Shown here in pieces: positions 49,701-60,944 of a stretch of DNA of 64,000 bases; the stretch's first letter is position 1; the number at the start of each line of letters is the position of its first letter. The notes beneath the pieces were generated by a model. It ran no database searches and was not told the origin of the DNA. It saw only the letters and a program-made list of their open reading frames with translations. The position numbers were made by a program, and so were the translations under genes. Source of the stretch: Vigna angularis (lineage: Eukaryota > Streptophyta > Magnoliopsida > Fabales > Fabaceae); contig NC_068973.1 in the NCBI RefSeq assembly GCF_016808095.1, positions 36,016,077 to 36,080,076 of the forward strand, written 5' to 3'.

Positions 49701-51432
49701 GAAAAACTCACATTGAGGCAGAGGAAGGGTACGATGACAACTTGGGAAGTTTCCCTCTTTCAATTTGAAGCCAAGACTGAGGATTCAAAGCATTTGGATG
49801 CGTCTCTTTACAGGATTCTACAAGGAAGAAACTCCTCATGGGGCATAAGAGACGAAACTTTTTTTTGTGCCTTTGCTTTTTGGTGATAGGGAAAGTATCT
49901 CACTTTCCTTCTCCTGGAGACAGACCATACTACAAATTAACCTTTTCTTTTAAATTGGAGATTGAAAGTTGAAACTAACTGTTACACCAGACGTGATTTT
50001 CTTTCAAATGATAATAACTATATCTTTGGAGAGAGCTAGAGCCAGGGGAGCACTGCAGCGAAAAGCTAGATCTTCGTCTTCGTCGTCAGGTGAGGGAGGA
50101 AGAACGAGAATGGCCACGTGAGTGTCAGATTCTTATTGGCCAGCAACGTGGCAGAGAGTGCAGAGCGCAGCTGGACATCGCCGTTTGCCACATCTACTAA
50201 AACTTAACGCCGTTCATTTTTAAGGATTAATACTAATAGTTTCAAAACTACGAGGACTAAAAACCATCAAAGTTTCGAATAGGGACTAAAACCAAAATCG
50301 TGTGATACTTAAGGGACGAAAAACATATTTAACCCAAAATTAAAGTATCACATCTATTTAGGGATTTTTTTAAAAAAAAACTGGGTTTGTTTTGGGAAAT
50401 GACATGTCCAAAGAGTGGTAAGAATGTTTTGAAATTGGTGCAGGTTAAAGAATTGGAGAGTTCAAAGGAATCTAGGAACAATGGTGGTGCGGAAGAAAGT
50501 TTTGATGAGAAACAGAGATATGAATATCTACCAGTCGAGGTTCATGAGCAAAGAGTGACGAACCTTTTGCAGTCTGTCCTGGTTGGTGTCTCAATCCTAG
50601 CCATGCCTGTAATCAGAGAGATACCAACCTCAGTTCTATGGGGATATTTTGCTTACATGGCAATTGATAGTCTCCCAGGAAATCAGTTCTGGGAAAGGAT
50701 ATTGCTCCTCTTCATCACCCCAGGCCGCCGTCACAAGTAAGTACATGAACTTCTGTAAACTATTTTCTCTGCTTAATGTTTTGAATTTGAGAGATTAATG
50801 ATCATGGCTATCAAAGTTTTCTTTGTGATGATAATACTTGTTTCCCAAGCATAATTTTCGTTACTGTAAGAAGCTAATGTTGTATTTTGTCATGGTTATT
50901 GTCTGATTGGGCAGAATTTTCGAAGGTTTTCATGCCTCTTTTCTGGAGAAAGTACCATTCAAGACCATAGTTACATTTACACTCATACAGTTAGGATATT
51001 TTTTAATATGTTACGGGGTAACTTGGATTCCTTTTGTTGGAATACTGTTCCCTGTACCATTCTTCCTTCTCATATTCATAAGAGAGCGCTTGCTTCCAAA
51101 GATATTCAAGCCTAACCATCTCGAAGAACTAGATGCTTCTGGGTATGAGGAAATTGCTGGAGTTCCACCTGCTATGGTACGGGTGATCTTTCAATTCTAG
51201 TAATTTGTTTGTGTATTCCAAGCTTTTCAGCTTAGGACTTGAAAAATCTTTTTATCAGGATATGGAGTCAGATACTGATACTGGAGGAAGTGAAGAGGAC
51301 TTCTGCTATGCAGAGATATTAGATGAGATGACAACCAACAGGGGAGAGTTGAAACTGATAACTACCAGCAGAAATCATAGCTTCAGTGATGACAGACAAG
51401 TTCACGTAAATGACTTGAATAGAATCCTTTAA
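46784..51432 (+). CDS. BOR-type boron (borate) exporter, eleven exons, 613 aa, one family exon missing
   Basis: Plant borate efflux transporter of the SLC4/anion-exchanger-like family, working in the plasma membrane for xylem loading or boron tolerance. Exons: 46784-46878, 46985-47067, 47189-47381, 47483-47621, 47713-47878, 47961-48127, 48283-48456, 48547-48642, 50444-50736, 50915-51176, 51259-51432; all joins keep phase. Hallmarks: [19 protein letters not shown] at the N-terminus, [14 protein letters not shown] (83-96), [99 protein letters not shown] and [11 protein letters not shown], then [15 protein letters not shown] at the C-terminus. The wording is closer to the BOR4-like group in places ([15 protein letters not shown]). 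Between residues 371 and 372 about 45-55 residues of the cytoplasmic loop found in relatives are absent, where intron 8 carries a foldback insertion. Confidence 0.93.
49143..49152. repeat. Target-site duplication, left copy
   Basis: AAAATTAAAG directly before the foldback element, identical to the right copy at 50336-50345. A 9-11 bp target duplication is typical of Mutator-like elements. Confidence 0.85.
49153..50335. mobile_element. Foldback/Mutator-like element with about 305-bp terminal inverted repeats
   Basis: The element starts GGGTTAAATATGTTTTTCGT and ends with its near reverse complement, ACGAAAAACATATTTAACCC. Arms run about 49153-49457 and 50028-50335, matching through TGGCCACGTGAGTGTCAGAT and GCCGTTTGCCACATCTACTA with few differences. 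The roughly 570-bp centre has no transposase. A perfect 10-bp duplication AAAATTAAAG flanks it. Long arms plus a 10-bp duplication fit a non-autonomous MULE/foldback element. High similarity of the arms and the intact duplication suggest a fairly recent insertion. It lies in intron 8 of the BOR gene. Confidence 0.92.
50336..50345. repeat. Target-site duplication, right copy
   Basis: AAAATTAAAG directly after the foldback element, identical to the left copy. Confidence 0.85.
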
Positions 51433-52799
51433 GGTTTCAATTTACTATACTTGTCTAGTATTTACTGTGTTTGTGTGATGGACTTGCACAGGTTTGTCCT
51501 AGAGAAGATGCTGTCTGAAGATGGTGAAATCTGTCTGCGCATAGCATTGCTTAGGATGCAGAAAGGGTTTGATATAATAGTGTTCCTCAAGATTATAGTT
51601 TTGTAGTTAGTTAAAGTTGAATATGATCTTCAGTGGAACAAGAAAGGATTCAATCAGTGAAAACTGAAAGATATGAAATGCAGAAGGAAAGAGAAGTCGA
51701 TAAAAAGGCATTTGAACTTTGTAACAGGCTTTCAAAATTGGCCTAAAAATACGGTGAAATGTTGAGATCAAGGATAAATTTCCTCCTAGGGTGGGAGGAC
51801 GAAAAATAATGGATTGTTGTGAGGGGAAAAAGAAAGGGAAAGCAAGGAAATAAGAAAACTCAATTGTTATAGATATGTTTTATAGTTCAAATATAGATAG
51901 ATATCATTAGAACATTTTTTTAGCTTTTAGTTAACACCAATTCTTTGATAGGGTATATTAAAGTTTGTAAGCAGAATTTGTTGTTTGTAGCATTCAACGA
52001 CAAACAAAGAAATAGAATCTGGTTTTACTTTGTATACAGTAAACATACATGTATACCTTTGGAACAAAATTATAGAAGAATGATTGTTTTTAGGTGCTTA
52101 TACATCAATTCCATTTTTTATTACTGCAGTTGTAAAATTCGTGTAATTTTAATTTTATGCATGTTGGATCTCTTCTTCCCACAGTTTCAAAACATTCACA
52201 CTTCCCAGACTGGTCAATAAATTAAATGAGTGTAACACACATTTGTATTGATGTTGTGTGCAAATAGTTAATGACTTTAGAGAAAAATAAGTCTCATTTG
52301 CGGAAAAACAAATCGCATCCAATTTTAATCATAATGTTAATCCAGATTTACCATCCCTCTTATTGTTTCTAGGAGTGGAAAAACATCACCGTGAAAAAAT
52401 AAGAAAGAATAATAAATTAAAAACATGAAAAACAAAAATTATTGTAAGATTAAAATTTCTTCCCAAGAAAGAAAATATTTGCATGGAAACGATATAATTG
52501 ATTGTGAATATTCATAATAGACTAATTTTAATATAATTTAGTATTTTTTTAAAATATAATTTATTATTACTATTATATTAATAATTATATTTTTCAAAAT
52601 AAATAGTTCTTATAAAATATTAAAATATAAATAAAATTAATTATTTTAAATTTTAATATTTTTTAAATTAGTTTCTTCTAAACAATAGACTTTACGTTAT
52701 TTTTTTTTAAGCTATAGAAAAAATGTTAACAGATTTATCATAAAATTAATTTTCTTTTTAATTATACAAAATCCAAAGCAAAAAAACTATTTATTTTTT
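51433..52799. other. 3' flank of the BOR gene and AT-rich spacer
   Basis: The first few hundred bases likely include the 3' UTR. Short open frames at 51945-52220 show no family resemblance. The sequence becomes strongly AT-rich before the repeat field. Confidence 0.45.
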
Positions 52800-55700
52800 T
52801 TCTTGGATTGAAAAGAAATATAATAAATGAAAGTTGAGTTTTTTTCTTGGATTGAAAAGAAAAATTGAGTCACTTATCTATCTCGAGAGGATTTGAAAAT
52901 TTGTCAAAAAAAAAAATTCTATGAAAAAGATTTTGTTCAAAACAACGTGAAGTTCCTAATTTTGTTAAAAAAATTTATTCGTTCACAATTTTGTCTGAAA
53001 AAAATTTGCATTTGCAAATTTGTGGTCCAAAATTATATGAGAGAAATTTTCATTATTATTTTTATTCTTCTTTCTAGTCAAAACAAACAACATCTTCAAA
53101 AATCTTTCAAATTCTTTTCTAGTACAAATGTGCATTCACAAATTTGTGGACCAAAATGATTCGAGAATATTTTTTACTAATTTTTCACATTTCCTTCCTA
53201 TTCTTTTTTTTATTCTCCCCTTTTTACCAAGTTTAAAAAGACCACACCTTTTAAACCAAATTAGTACAACATACACGACTAAACTATACACCTTCTACTG
53301 TATTTATCACTTTCATCCTTTCTTTCTAATTCTTTTTCACATTTCTTTTCTTTTCTTTTTTTTTATTATCCTTTCTTCATCAAGTCAACAACCCACACCT
53401 TCTAATTTTTCATCTTTTCAATCATTTATTATTTTCCAAACTAAATCAGCACATTATATACAACAAAATTGTATAGACACAAAACCTCTCACATCTATTA
53501 ATCGCTTTCTTCTTTTTTTTCTAATTCTTTTTCACATTTTTTTTTCTTTTTTTATTAACATTTCTTTTCAAAATTAGAACATACCATATCTTTGAATTTT
53601 TCACCTTTTTTATCATTCGTCATCTTTCAAACAAAATCTAACACATTGTATATGAAAAATATCTATAAACATAAATTCATCCACCTTTATTCACCACTTT
53701 CTTCTTTTCTAATTCTTTTTCATTTTCCTTTTTTTTATTTTTCTTTCTTTTTCCAAGTTAGAATAAATCACACCTTCAATTTTTCAACTTTTGAATCCAT
53801 CTTCACATTCCAAACCAAATCAGCACAATATATGATATAATTGTATAAACACAAATCTCTCCATATTTATTCATCATTTATTTCCTTTTTTTCTAATTTT
53901 TTTCCACATTTTTTTCTTTTTTTTTCTTTCCTCTCTTTTCCAAGTCAAAACAGATTACTTCATAATCCTTTTTTAGCTTTTTAATCATTCATGACATCCC
54001 AAACCAAATCATCACATTGTATATGATAGAACTCTAAAGGAATAAACATTCACATATTTTCTAGTTCTACTTGTCCGGTAAATAATTAAGTTTGTCATGT
54101 TTCTGACGTCATTAGTTTCAGGTTAAACAACAAACAATACATTGATATTATATAGCAACAATAAATATTCTACTGGTATCATAAGAGACCAGACTTAGTC
54201 ATGTTCATTTTAAATCATCACTTATAGCAAGAAACTAAATAAATAAAAAGGCGGTAAAACACAATCTCTCCAACAACAACCTGACCAACTACTTGCAATT
54301 ATTGCAAAAACACAAGATTTGTAATCATAAAGACAACTCTACACATTGGCAAAAATGATTGATCAAAATGTTAATGGGATCAAACTCACCTCTTTTATTT
54401 CATTCATTTTAATGATGAGTTCCTAAGAAACAAATAAGTAAAAGAAAGTTGAGTTTTTCCTTAAATCAAAACAAAAATTGAGTCAGTTGTCAATCTTGAA
54501 TGGGTTTGCAAATTTATCCGTAAAAAATTCTAAGAGAAATATTTTGTTCAAAAAAATTTGTAGGTTCCCAATTTTGTTTAAAAAAATTATTCACTCACAA
54601 TTTTGACTAAAAGAAATATGTTTTCCGTAATTTTGTGAAGAAAAATTGTATGAAAGGTTTTTTTTACTGGTTTTTATTCTTCTTTCTATTAAAGTCAAAA
54701 TATACCCTCCAGATTTTTTAACTTTTTAATCATTCAACACATTTTGAACCAAATCAGCAAATTATATATAGTAAAACTTTATAAACACAAATGTCACACC
54801 TCTGCACATCAAATTTTCCTTTCTTTCTAACTTCTTTCCACATTTTTTTTCCTATTTTTTTCTTTGTTCTTCTTTTTTTTTCCAAGTAAAAAAAGACCAC
54901 ATCTTCAAATTTTTAAGTTTTTCAATCATCCATCACCTTTCAAACCAAATCAAGACAATGAATACAATAAAATTGTATAAAGACAAACCCTATTACCTTT
55001 ATACATCACGCTCATCATTTCTTTCTAATTCTTTTCCATATTTCTTTCCCTTTATTTTTCTTATTCTCTTGTCTTTTTCAAATCAGAACAAGTCACATCT
55101 TTTCAATTTTCAACTTTTCAATCATTCATTAACTTTAAAACTAAATCAGCATAATGAATATGGCAAAACTTAATAAAAACAAATTCTCTTACCTTTATCG
55201 TCACTTTTTTTCTCATTCTTTTTCACATTTCTTTCCTTTTTTAATTCTCATATTTTTCCAACTCAGAACAAACTACATGTTTACCTTTTTCATTTTTTCT
55301 ATCATTTATCATCTTCCAAACCAAATGAGCACATTGTATATGGCAAAATTGTATAAACACAAATTCTTTCACCTTTATTCATCACTTTCTTCCTTTATTT
55401 CTAATTCTTTTTCACATTTCTTTCCTTTCTTTTTTTTTCATTTATATTCTTCAAGCTTAAACAGACCACATCTTCGATTTTTCAACTTTTGAATCATTTT
55501 TCACATTCCAAACCAAATTAGCCCAATGCATGTGACATAATTCTATAAACACAAATCTCTTAACATCTATTCAATACTTTCTTCCTTTCTTTCTAATTCT
55601 TTTCCACATTTATTTCCTTTTCTTTTTATATTTTTCTTTCATTTCCAACTCAAAATAGATGACTCTATTACCTTTTTCTAGCTTTTCAATCATTCATCAC

Positions 55701-56391
55701 TTTCCAAACCAAATACATTATATATGATAAAACTATATAAATGGATGACAACTCACATATTTTCTACTTCTACTTAGTCCCATAAACAAATAAGTTTGTC
55801 ATGTTTCCAATAAGATAGGTCATTAGTATCAAGTTAAACAACACATATAAAATATAAAACAACTTCTCCTTAGTGTTTACAAGATGCAGGTCACCAAAAC
55901 CAACTTATATAAAAGTCATTATTTACAAATACATTGATGTTAAGTAGCAATTGTAAATATTCTTTTGAGTATCATAAGAGACCCAACTTAGCCATGTTGA
56001 TTTTGGATTGTGGCTCACTGACGTGAAATTTTGCATTTTTAAAAAAGAAAATTAAGGAAAATTTCGTTGAAGCCCTAATTTGGTTCTTGTTCTTTTTCCA
56101 TCTTCGTTTGCATATAAGCTCTGCAAAATTTGGCTTTTTCAATTTTTCTTTCTATGCTTCTGATTTTAATTGCATTAGGATTTCTCCAATATTTTTCATA
56201 CTTACCCTTTATCCTCATTGTCATCAATCTTATGCTCACATCACTACTATCAAAATATTATCAAATCTTTTTACCAATTTCAAACACCTCCTTCATATAC
56301 ATATGACTAGTGACATAAGAAGAATTAGAAATTCGTATGGTAGAGTCATAAAACATCTTTAAAAATGGTGGAATGTCTACCTTGCATACTC

Positions 56392-57430
56392 CTAATCCTC
56401 TTTTAATGGCACATCACCATTACTTTTGGCCATTTCAACACCAAATTTCTTATCTTGCATATCTAGCAAGACAAAGTCATCATTGTACTTCAAGCTTGTC
56501 TCTAGCATTAAGTAAGTTGAATTCCACCTGGTTTCAACATTAAGACAAACAATACCTTTATAAGAAATTCCTTCTTGTTCAACACATGCCTTGAATCTAG
56601 CAAATCTAGCTGGAGAAGATTTCACATATTTAACTACACTACAAAATTTTTAAATTGAATATTTGATCACTTTTAAGTCTTCCTTCACAATCAAACTTAA
56701 AATCTGAGCACAACAAAGCATATGGACATATTATCCCTTAAGACAAAACAGTTTCATGATAATATCTTTCTTTTGAGGTACCGAACCCCAACATAATTTG
56801 TTGTAGCATTATCCACATGTTACTAAGGACTCGCTTCAATTCCTAATTATTCAAACAAGCCTCAACATGTTTAACAATGAGCTCCCCTGAATATCTCGTT
56901 GTTTGAAAAAAATTCAAAATTTTCTTTTGAAGTTTGTCATCATTATAATAAAGTGAGCGGTTAAACTCATGTAGTTTTGGATTTGGACTGAACTCCATGT
57001 GTTTGTAGTTAGGCAAACCCTTTCACACTACTTTGATAGAAAATTTTCAACTTTGTTTTTTTCTCTTCATAGAATTCCCACATTTCACCTCTCAATGTAA
57101 TGCGGGATGGGACTTCAAATCGTGGTAGTAAGAACTATACAAAGTCACAAAATTTCTCATTTTTCACAAATAAAAAAGAAGCTCACTTCATAAACATCCT
57201 CACCAACTTCATTCGAGATTCATTTTAGTCAAATTTAGAAATAGTTTGTGAAGGACCAACATTTACTTTAGTAGTTGACGATAAAAGTTTTTACCTTTTG
57301 AATGCTTCTCTGTTAGGATTTTCTTTGCATCTCATGAAATAATTCATCCCACTTATTCCAGCTAAATATTTAATCAAATCACCATAATAATTACATTTAG
57401 GCTTCTTCTCAGTATAGTTTAGGATATTTA
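56392..57430 (-). pseudogene. Second hAT transposase remnant, inside the repeat field
   Basis: Read from right to left, a damaged BED-type zinc-finger start appears (KPKCNYYGDLIKYLAG, then MRCKENPN; the second finger Cys and the His are lost). About 1 kb further on, the central hAT segment reads GIVCLNVETRWNSTYLMLET, with the conserved TRWNSTY core. Multiple stops lie between. It derives from an insertion into the repeat field and is inactive. Confidence 0.8.
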
Positions 57431-57627
57431 AGTTAATTGTGTCTAGTATTAACTTTCTTCCTTTCTTTCTAATTCGTTTTCCTATTTCTTTCCCTTTCTT
57501 TCTTTTTTTCCTTTTTTTTCAAGTTAGAATAGACCACACCTTTAGATTTTCAACCTTTCAATCATTTTTCACCTTTCAAATCAAATAAGCATAATCTATG
57601 TGACCTAATTGTATAAACATAAATCTC

Positions 57628-57630
<3 letters not shown>

Positions 57631-57706
<76 letters not shown>
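57631..57706. repeat. (AT)n microsatellite
   Basis: About 38 uninterrupted AT units within one repeat unit of the tandem field, adjoining the copia remnant. Confidence 0.95.
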
Positions 57707-57709
<3 letters not shown>

Positions 57710-57759
57710 ATTTCTTCCTTTCCTTCTAATTTTTTCCACATTTATTTTATTTTCTTTTT

Positions 57760-58250
57760 TTATTTTTGTATACGATAGAACTGATGAAGAAATGCAATGT
57801 ACATTGTATTAGATAGAAGACCACACACACAAGGTGTCAAACAGGTGCAAGTCAGAACATATCGATAGAGCTCCAATTCTTTCCACAATATGTTTAGTTT
57901 CGTATAGTATTCAGAAACACTGAAGTCACCTTGATGACAAGCAAGAATATGATCCTGAAGATCATAAATCCAGAATTTGTCAGTATGAAAGAAGCGATCC
58001 TGGAGATCCATGCAAATCTCCGATGTCGTATCAATCCACATCACTGATTGCTTGATCGAAGGAGTCATGAAGCGAGTAAGCCATGACATCACCATCCGAT
58101 TGGATCTACGTCAAGCCTCGTGCGGTGGATCTCTTGTGGGTGGACAAGGAAGAGTACCATCAATGAACTTCTCCTTGTTTTTGGTTTCAAGTGCTACTAC
58201 CACGTCTCTCCCATTGGTTACGTAGTGACTGTAAATATTCTTTTGAACAA
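57760..58250 (-). pseudogene. Ty1/copia gag remnant
   Basis: On this strand the sequence reads LETKNKEKFIDGTLPCPP, then, after a stop, MVMSWLTRFMTPSIKQSVMW, DTTSEICMDLQDRF and QGDFSVSEYYTKLNILWKEL. That is the usual order of a plant copia gag: the KNKLGFIDG segment, then the MVxSWL and DLKxRF blocks, then SVSEYxTKLKxLWDEL. A cysteine-bearing CTCL-like segment follows. No protease, integrase or RT was seen. A second orphan retroelement piece within the tandem field. Confidence 0.8.
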
Positions 58251-59399
58251 ACAGATAAGTACATGAATGTTAAGGTGTTCCTTGGATTCAAAACAAAAAT
58301 TGAGTAAACTCTATATATTGGGAGGATTTGTAAATTTGTCCACAAAAAATTCGAAGAGAAAGATTTTGTACAAAAAAAATTGTACATTCCCAATTTTGTT
58401 TAAAAAAATTGTTTGTTCACAATTTTTCTGAAAAAAAAATGTGTTTTCGTAATTCCATGGACCAAAATTGTATGAGAGGATTTTTTACTTGTTTTTGTTT
58501 TCCTTTCATTTCAAGTCAAAACATACATATTGTATATGGTAGAACTTTATAAACACAAATTACCTACCTCTATTCATCACTTCAAATTTTTATATTTTTT
58601 TAATTATTCATCATGTTTTGAACCAAATCAGCATAATGTATACCATAGAATTGTACAAAAACAAACATCTCAACCTTTATATATCACTTTTATCCTTTCT
58701 TTCTAATTTTTTTCCACTTTTTTTCCCTTTCTTTTTTTTATTCTCCTTTCTTTTTCAAGTTAGAACATGTCATACGTTCTAATTTTTCAGCTTTTCAATC
58801 ATTCATTATCTTTTAAACCAAATCCGCACAATGCATACGACAAAATTATATAAATGCAAATCTCTTTTCTTTTCTTTTTAATACTTTTTCACATCTCTTC
58901 TCCATTTGTCACTTTCTTCTTTTCTTTCTAATACTTTTTCACATCTCTTTCCTTTTTTAATTCACATTTCTTTTCGGTTTTAAAAAAGACCACATCTTTA
59001 TATTTTTCAAGTTCTTTATCATTCATTACCTTCCAAACCAAATCAACATATTATATGTAGAAAAATTGTATAAACATCAATCCCTCTTTAAATTTTCAAC
59101 TTTTCAACTTTTCAATCATTTTTCACTTCTAAACCAAATCAGCATGCTTGATATATTGTAATTACTGTGAGCACATGCAATTGAGTTTAGGAAATGAGTT
59201 TAACAGATGTTGATAAGTCGTGCTTTTCCAATATATTTTATTTAATCATATGAAGTAACTAATTAATTACTTTTTATTGACTTGGAAAACTTGTAGGATT
59301 GATTGAACTTCTATAGAAATATCTGATGATATAAACAGTACTATAATACATGAGAGGTGAAATTGATTTTTTGTTCCTTTGGCACCCTCTTGATGAATA

Positions 59400-59880
59400 T
59401 TTCAAACACTTCGTTTATGTATGTTAGGTAGCTCTGAAGTTGACGTTTGGGAGGAATATTTAAAGTCATGGCCTGTCTTGTTCAAAAGCTTATTTGGAAA
59501 AATTAAAAAAATACCAAGAAAACAGAAATCATACTTTGTTGGACCTAATGAACATTATGTTTAAACTTCAAAAAATATGGTATGGGGGGCGACGTTAAAA
59601 AAGGTTTAACCATGATGACATTCTAATTTTTTGTCTCGGTTGCCTTAAATGGAAACTACTACAATTTGAATAATGACTTTTAAAACTGAATTCTATTTAA
59701 TTAATTTTTTATATATTATTTTCAAAATATGAGCACATGAAATTGAGTTTATTTTATTAATTTTTTTTATATTATTTCAGCAAGCTAGTGATGCAAATGA
59801 GCGAGAGTCTCCTTTGGGTACAAGACAATCATATGGTGGAAGTAATATTTAGAGAGTTTATGATATTATTTTAGGATAAA
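59400..59880 (+). pseudogene. Possible small coding remnants in the repeat field
   Basis: Two open, non-repetitive pieces stand out: SSEVDVWEEYLKSWP and FVGPNEHYV (about 59429-59562), and a piece after a TTTCAG acceptor-like site, ASDANERESPLGTRQSYGG, ending in a stop (about 59780-59850). They may come from a transposase gene, but no family was identified. Confidence 0.25.
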
Positions 59881-60189
59881 ACTATACCTAGTTTATTATG
59901 AATTGAGTAACATTTCTTCCTTTGTAACTACTTCTGCAATGAGATTACATTGACTTCTAGCCTATTCTGTTGTAACTATACAATTATTTTTCAATTTATT
60001 TTTCTAAATTCCTTCCTACTTAGGAACTTTTGTTCTGAGGAATCATATTTGTTTGGTATTTAATAATTTTAAAAAGAATTTAAATTTACTTAATTTTGAA
60101 ATTAGAAAAAAAACGATATTAGGTGTATATTTTAATAATCATCAAACAAAAATAGTGTCAAAAATATAAGTCTTTTGTTGTCAAAAATA

Positions 60190-60444
60190 TAAGTCTTTTG
60201 TGATCAAATAGTTGAAAATAAAGGAGGTTAAAAACTCTCACAAAATAATAGTCAGTAATAGAGGAGGTTTTTACCCTCCGCAGAAAAACCTCTGCAAATT
60301 GAATGTGATACCAGGCCGCAGATAGATTGTGGGGACTCAAATTGCGGCGGTTTGAAAAACCCCCGAAAATTATTTTGTGGAGGGTAAAAACTCCCGCAAA
60401 TCGGAAAAAAAAAACCTCCACTAAATAACCTTTTTTTTGTAGTG
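60190..60444 (-). mobile_element. CACTA-like transposon terminus
   Basis: Read on this strand the sequence starts CACTACAAAAAAAAGGTTAT, the standard terminal motif of CACTA (En/Spm) elements. GC-richer subterminal repeats follow: GCGGGAGTTTTTACCCTCC and, inverted, GGAGGTTTTTACCCTCCGC. The other end was not found, so it is a truncated or solo end. Subterminal inverted motifs are typical binding sites for the element's transposase. Confidence 0.6.
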
Positions 60445-60762
60445 GCATCATATATGTAACATAATTATATTGACACAAATCTCCCCACATCTAGTCACAC
60501 ATTAAACAACATATATAAAATATCAAACATCATATTCTTAGAGTTTACAGGATGTAAGTCACCAAAAGCAATTAATGTTAGAGTCATTATTCACCAAGAC
60601 AAGACATTGATGTTACGTGTAAATATTCTTTTGAGTGTCATGAGAGACAAAACCTAGCCATGTTGAATTTGGATCACCATTTCTAGCAAAAAAAATATAG
60701 AAAAAACAAGCAGCAAAACACACTCTCTCCAACTATAGCTCCAATAACAACTTGACCAATTA

Positions 60763-60944
60763 CTTGTAATTATTGCAAAACACAAGATTTGTTGGTCATA
60801 AAGGCAACTTTCAACATATTGTCAAAAATTATTGATCAAAATATTAATGAGACCTTGTAATTATTGCAAAACACAAGATTTGTTGGTCATAAAGACAATT
60901 TTCAACATATTGTCAAAAATTATTGATCAAAATATTAATGAGAC
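60763..60944. repeat. 91-bp tandem duplication
   Basis: Two adjacent copies start CTTGTAATTATTGCAAAACA and end AATATTAATGAGAC, differing at only two or three positions. They are much more alike than the surrounding modules, so the duplication is recent. Part of the composite repeat field. Confidence 0.9.

Noticed and set aside
53128..53840. Open frames of 149 and 82 codons in the repeat field
   Set aside because: They translate to Phe/Ser/His-rich low-complexity sequence caused by T/C tracts and recur with the repeat units; there is no protein signature.
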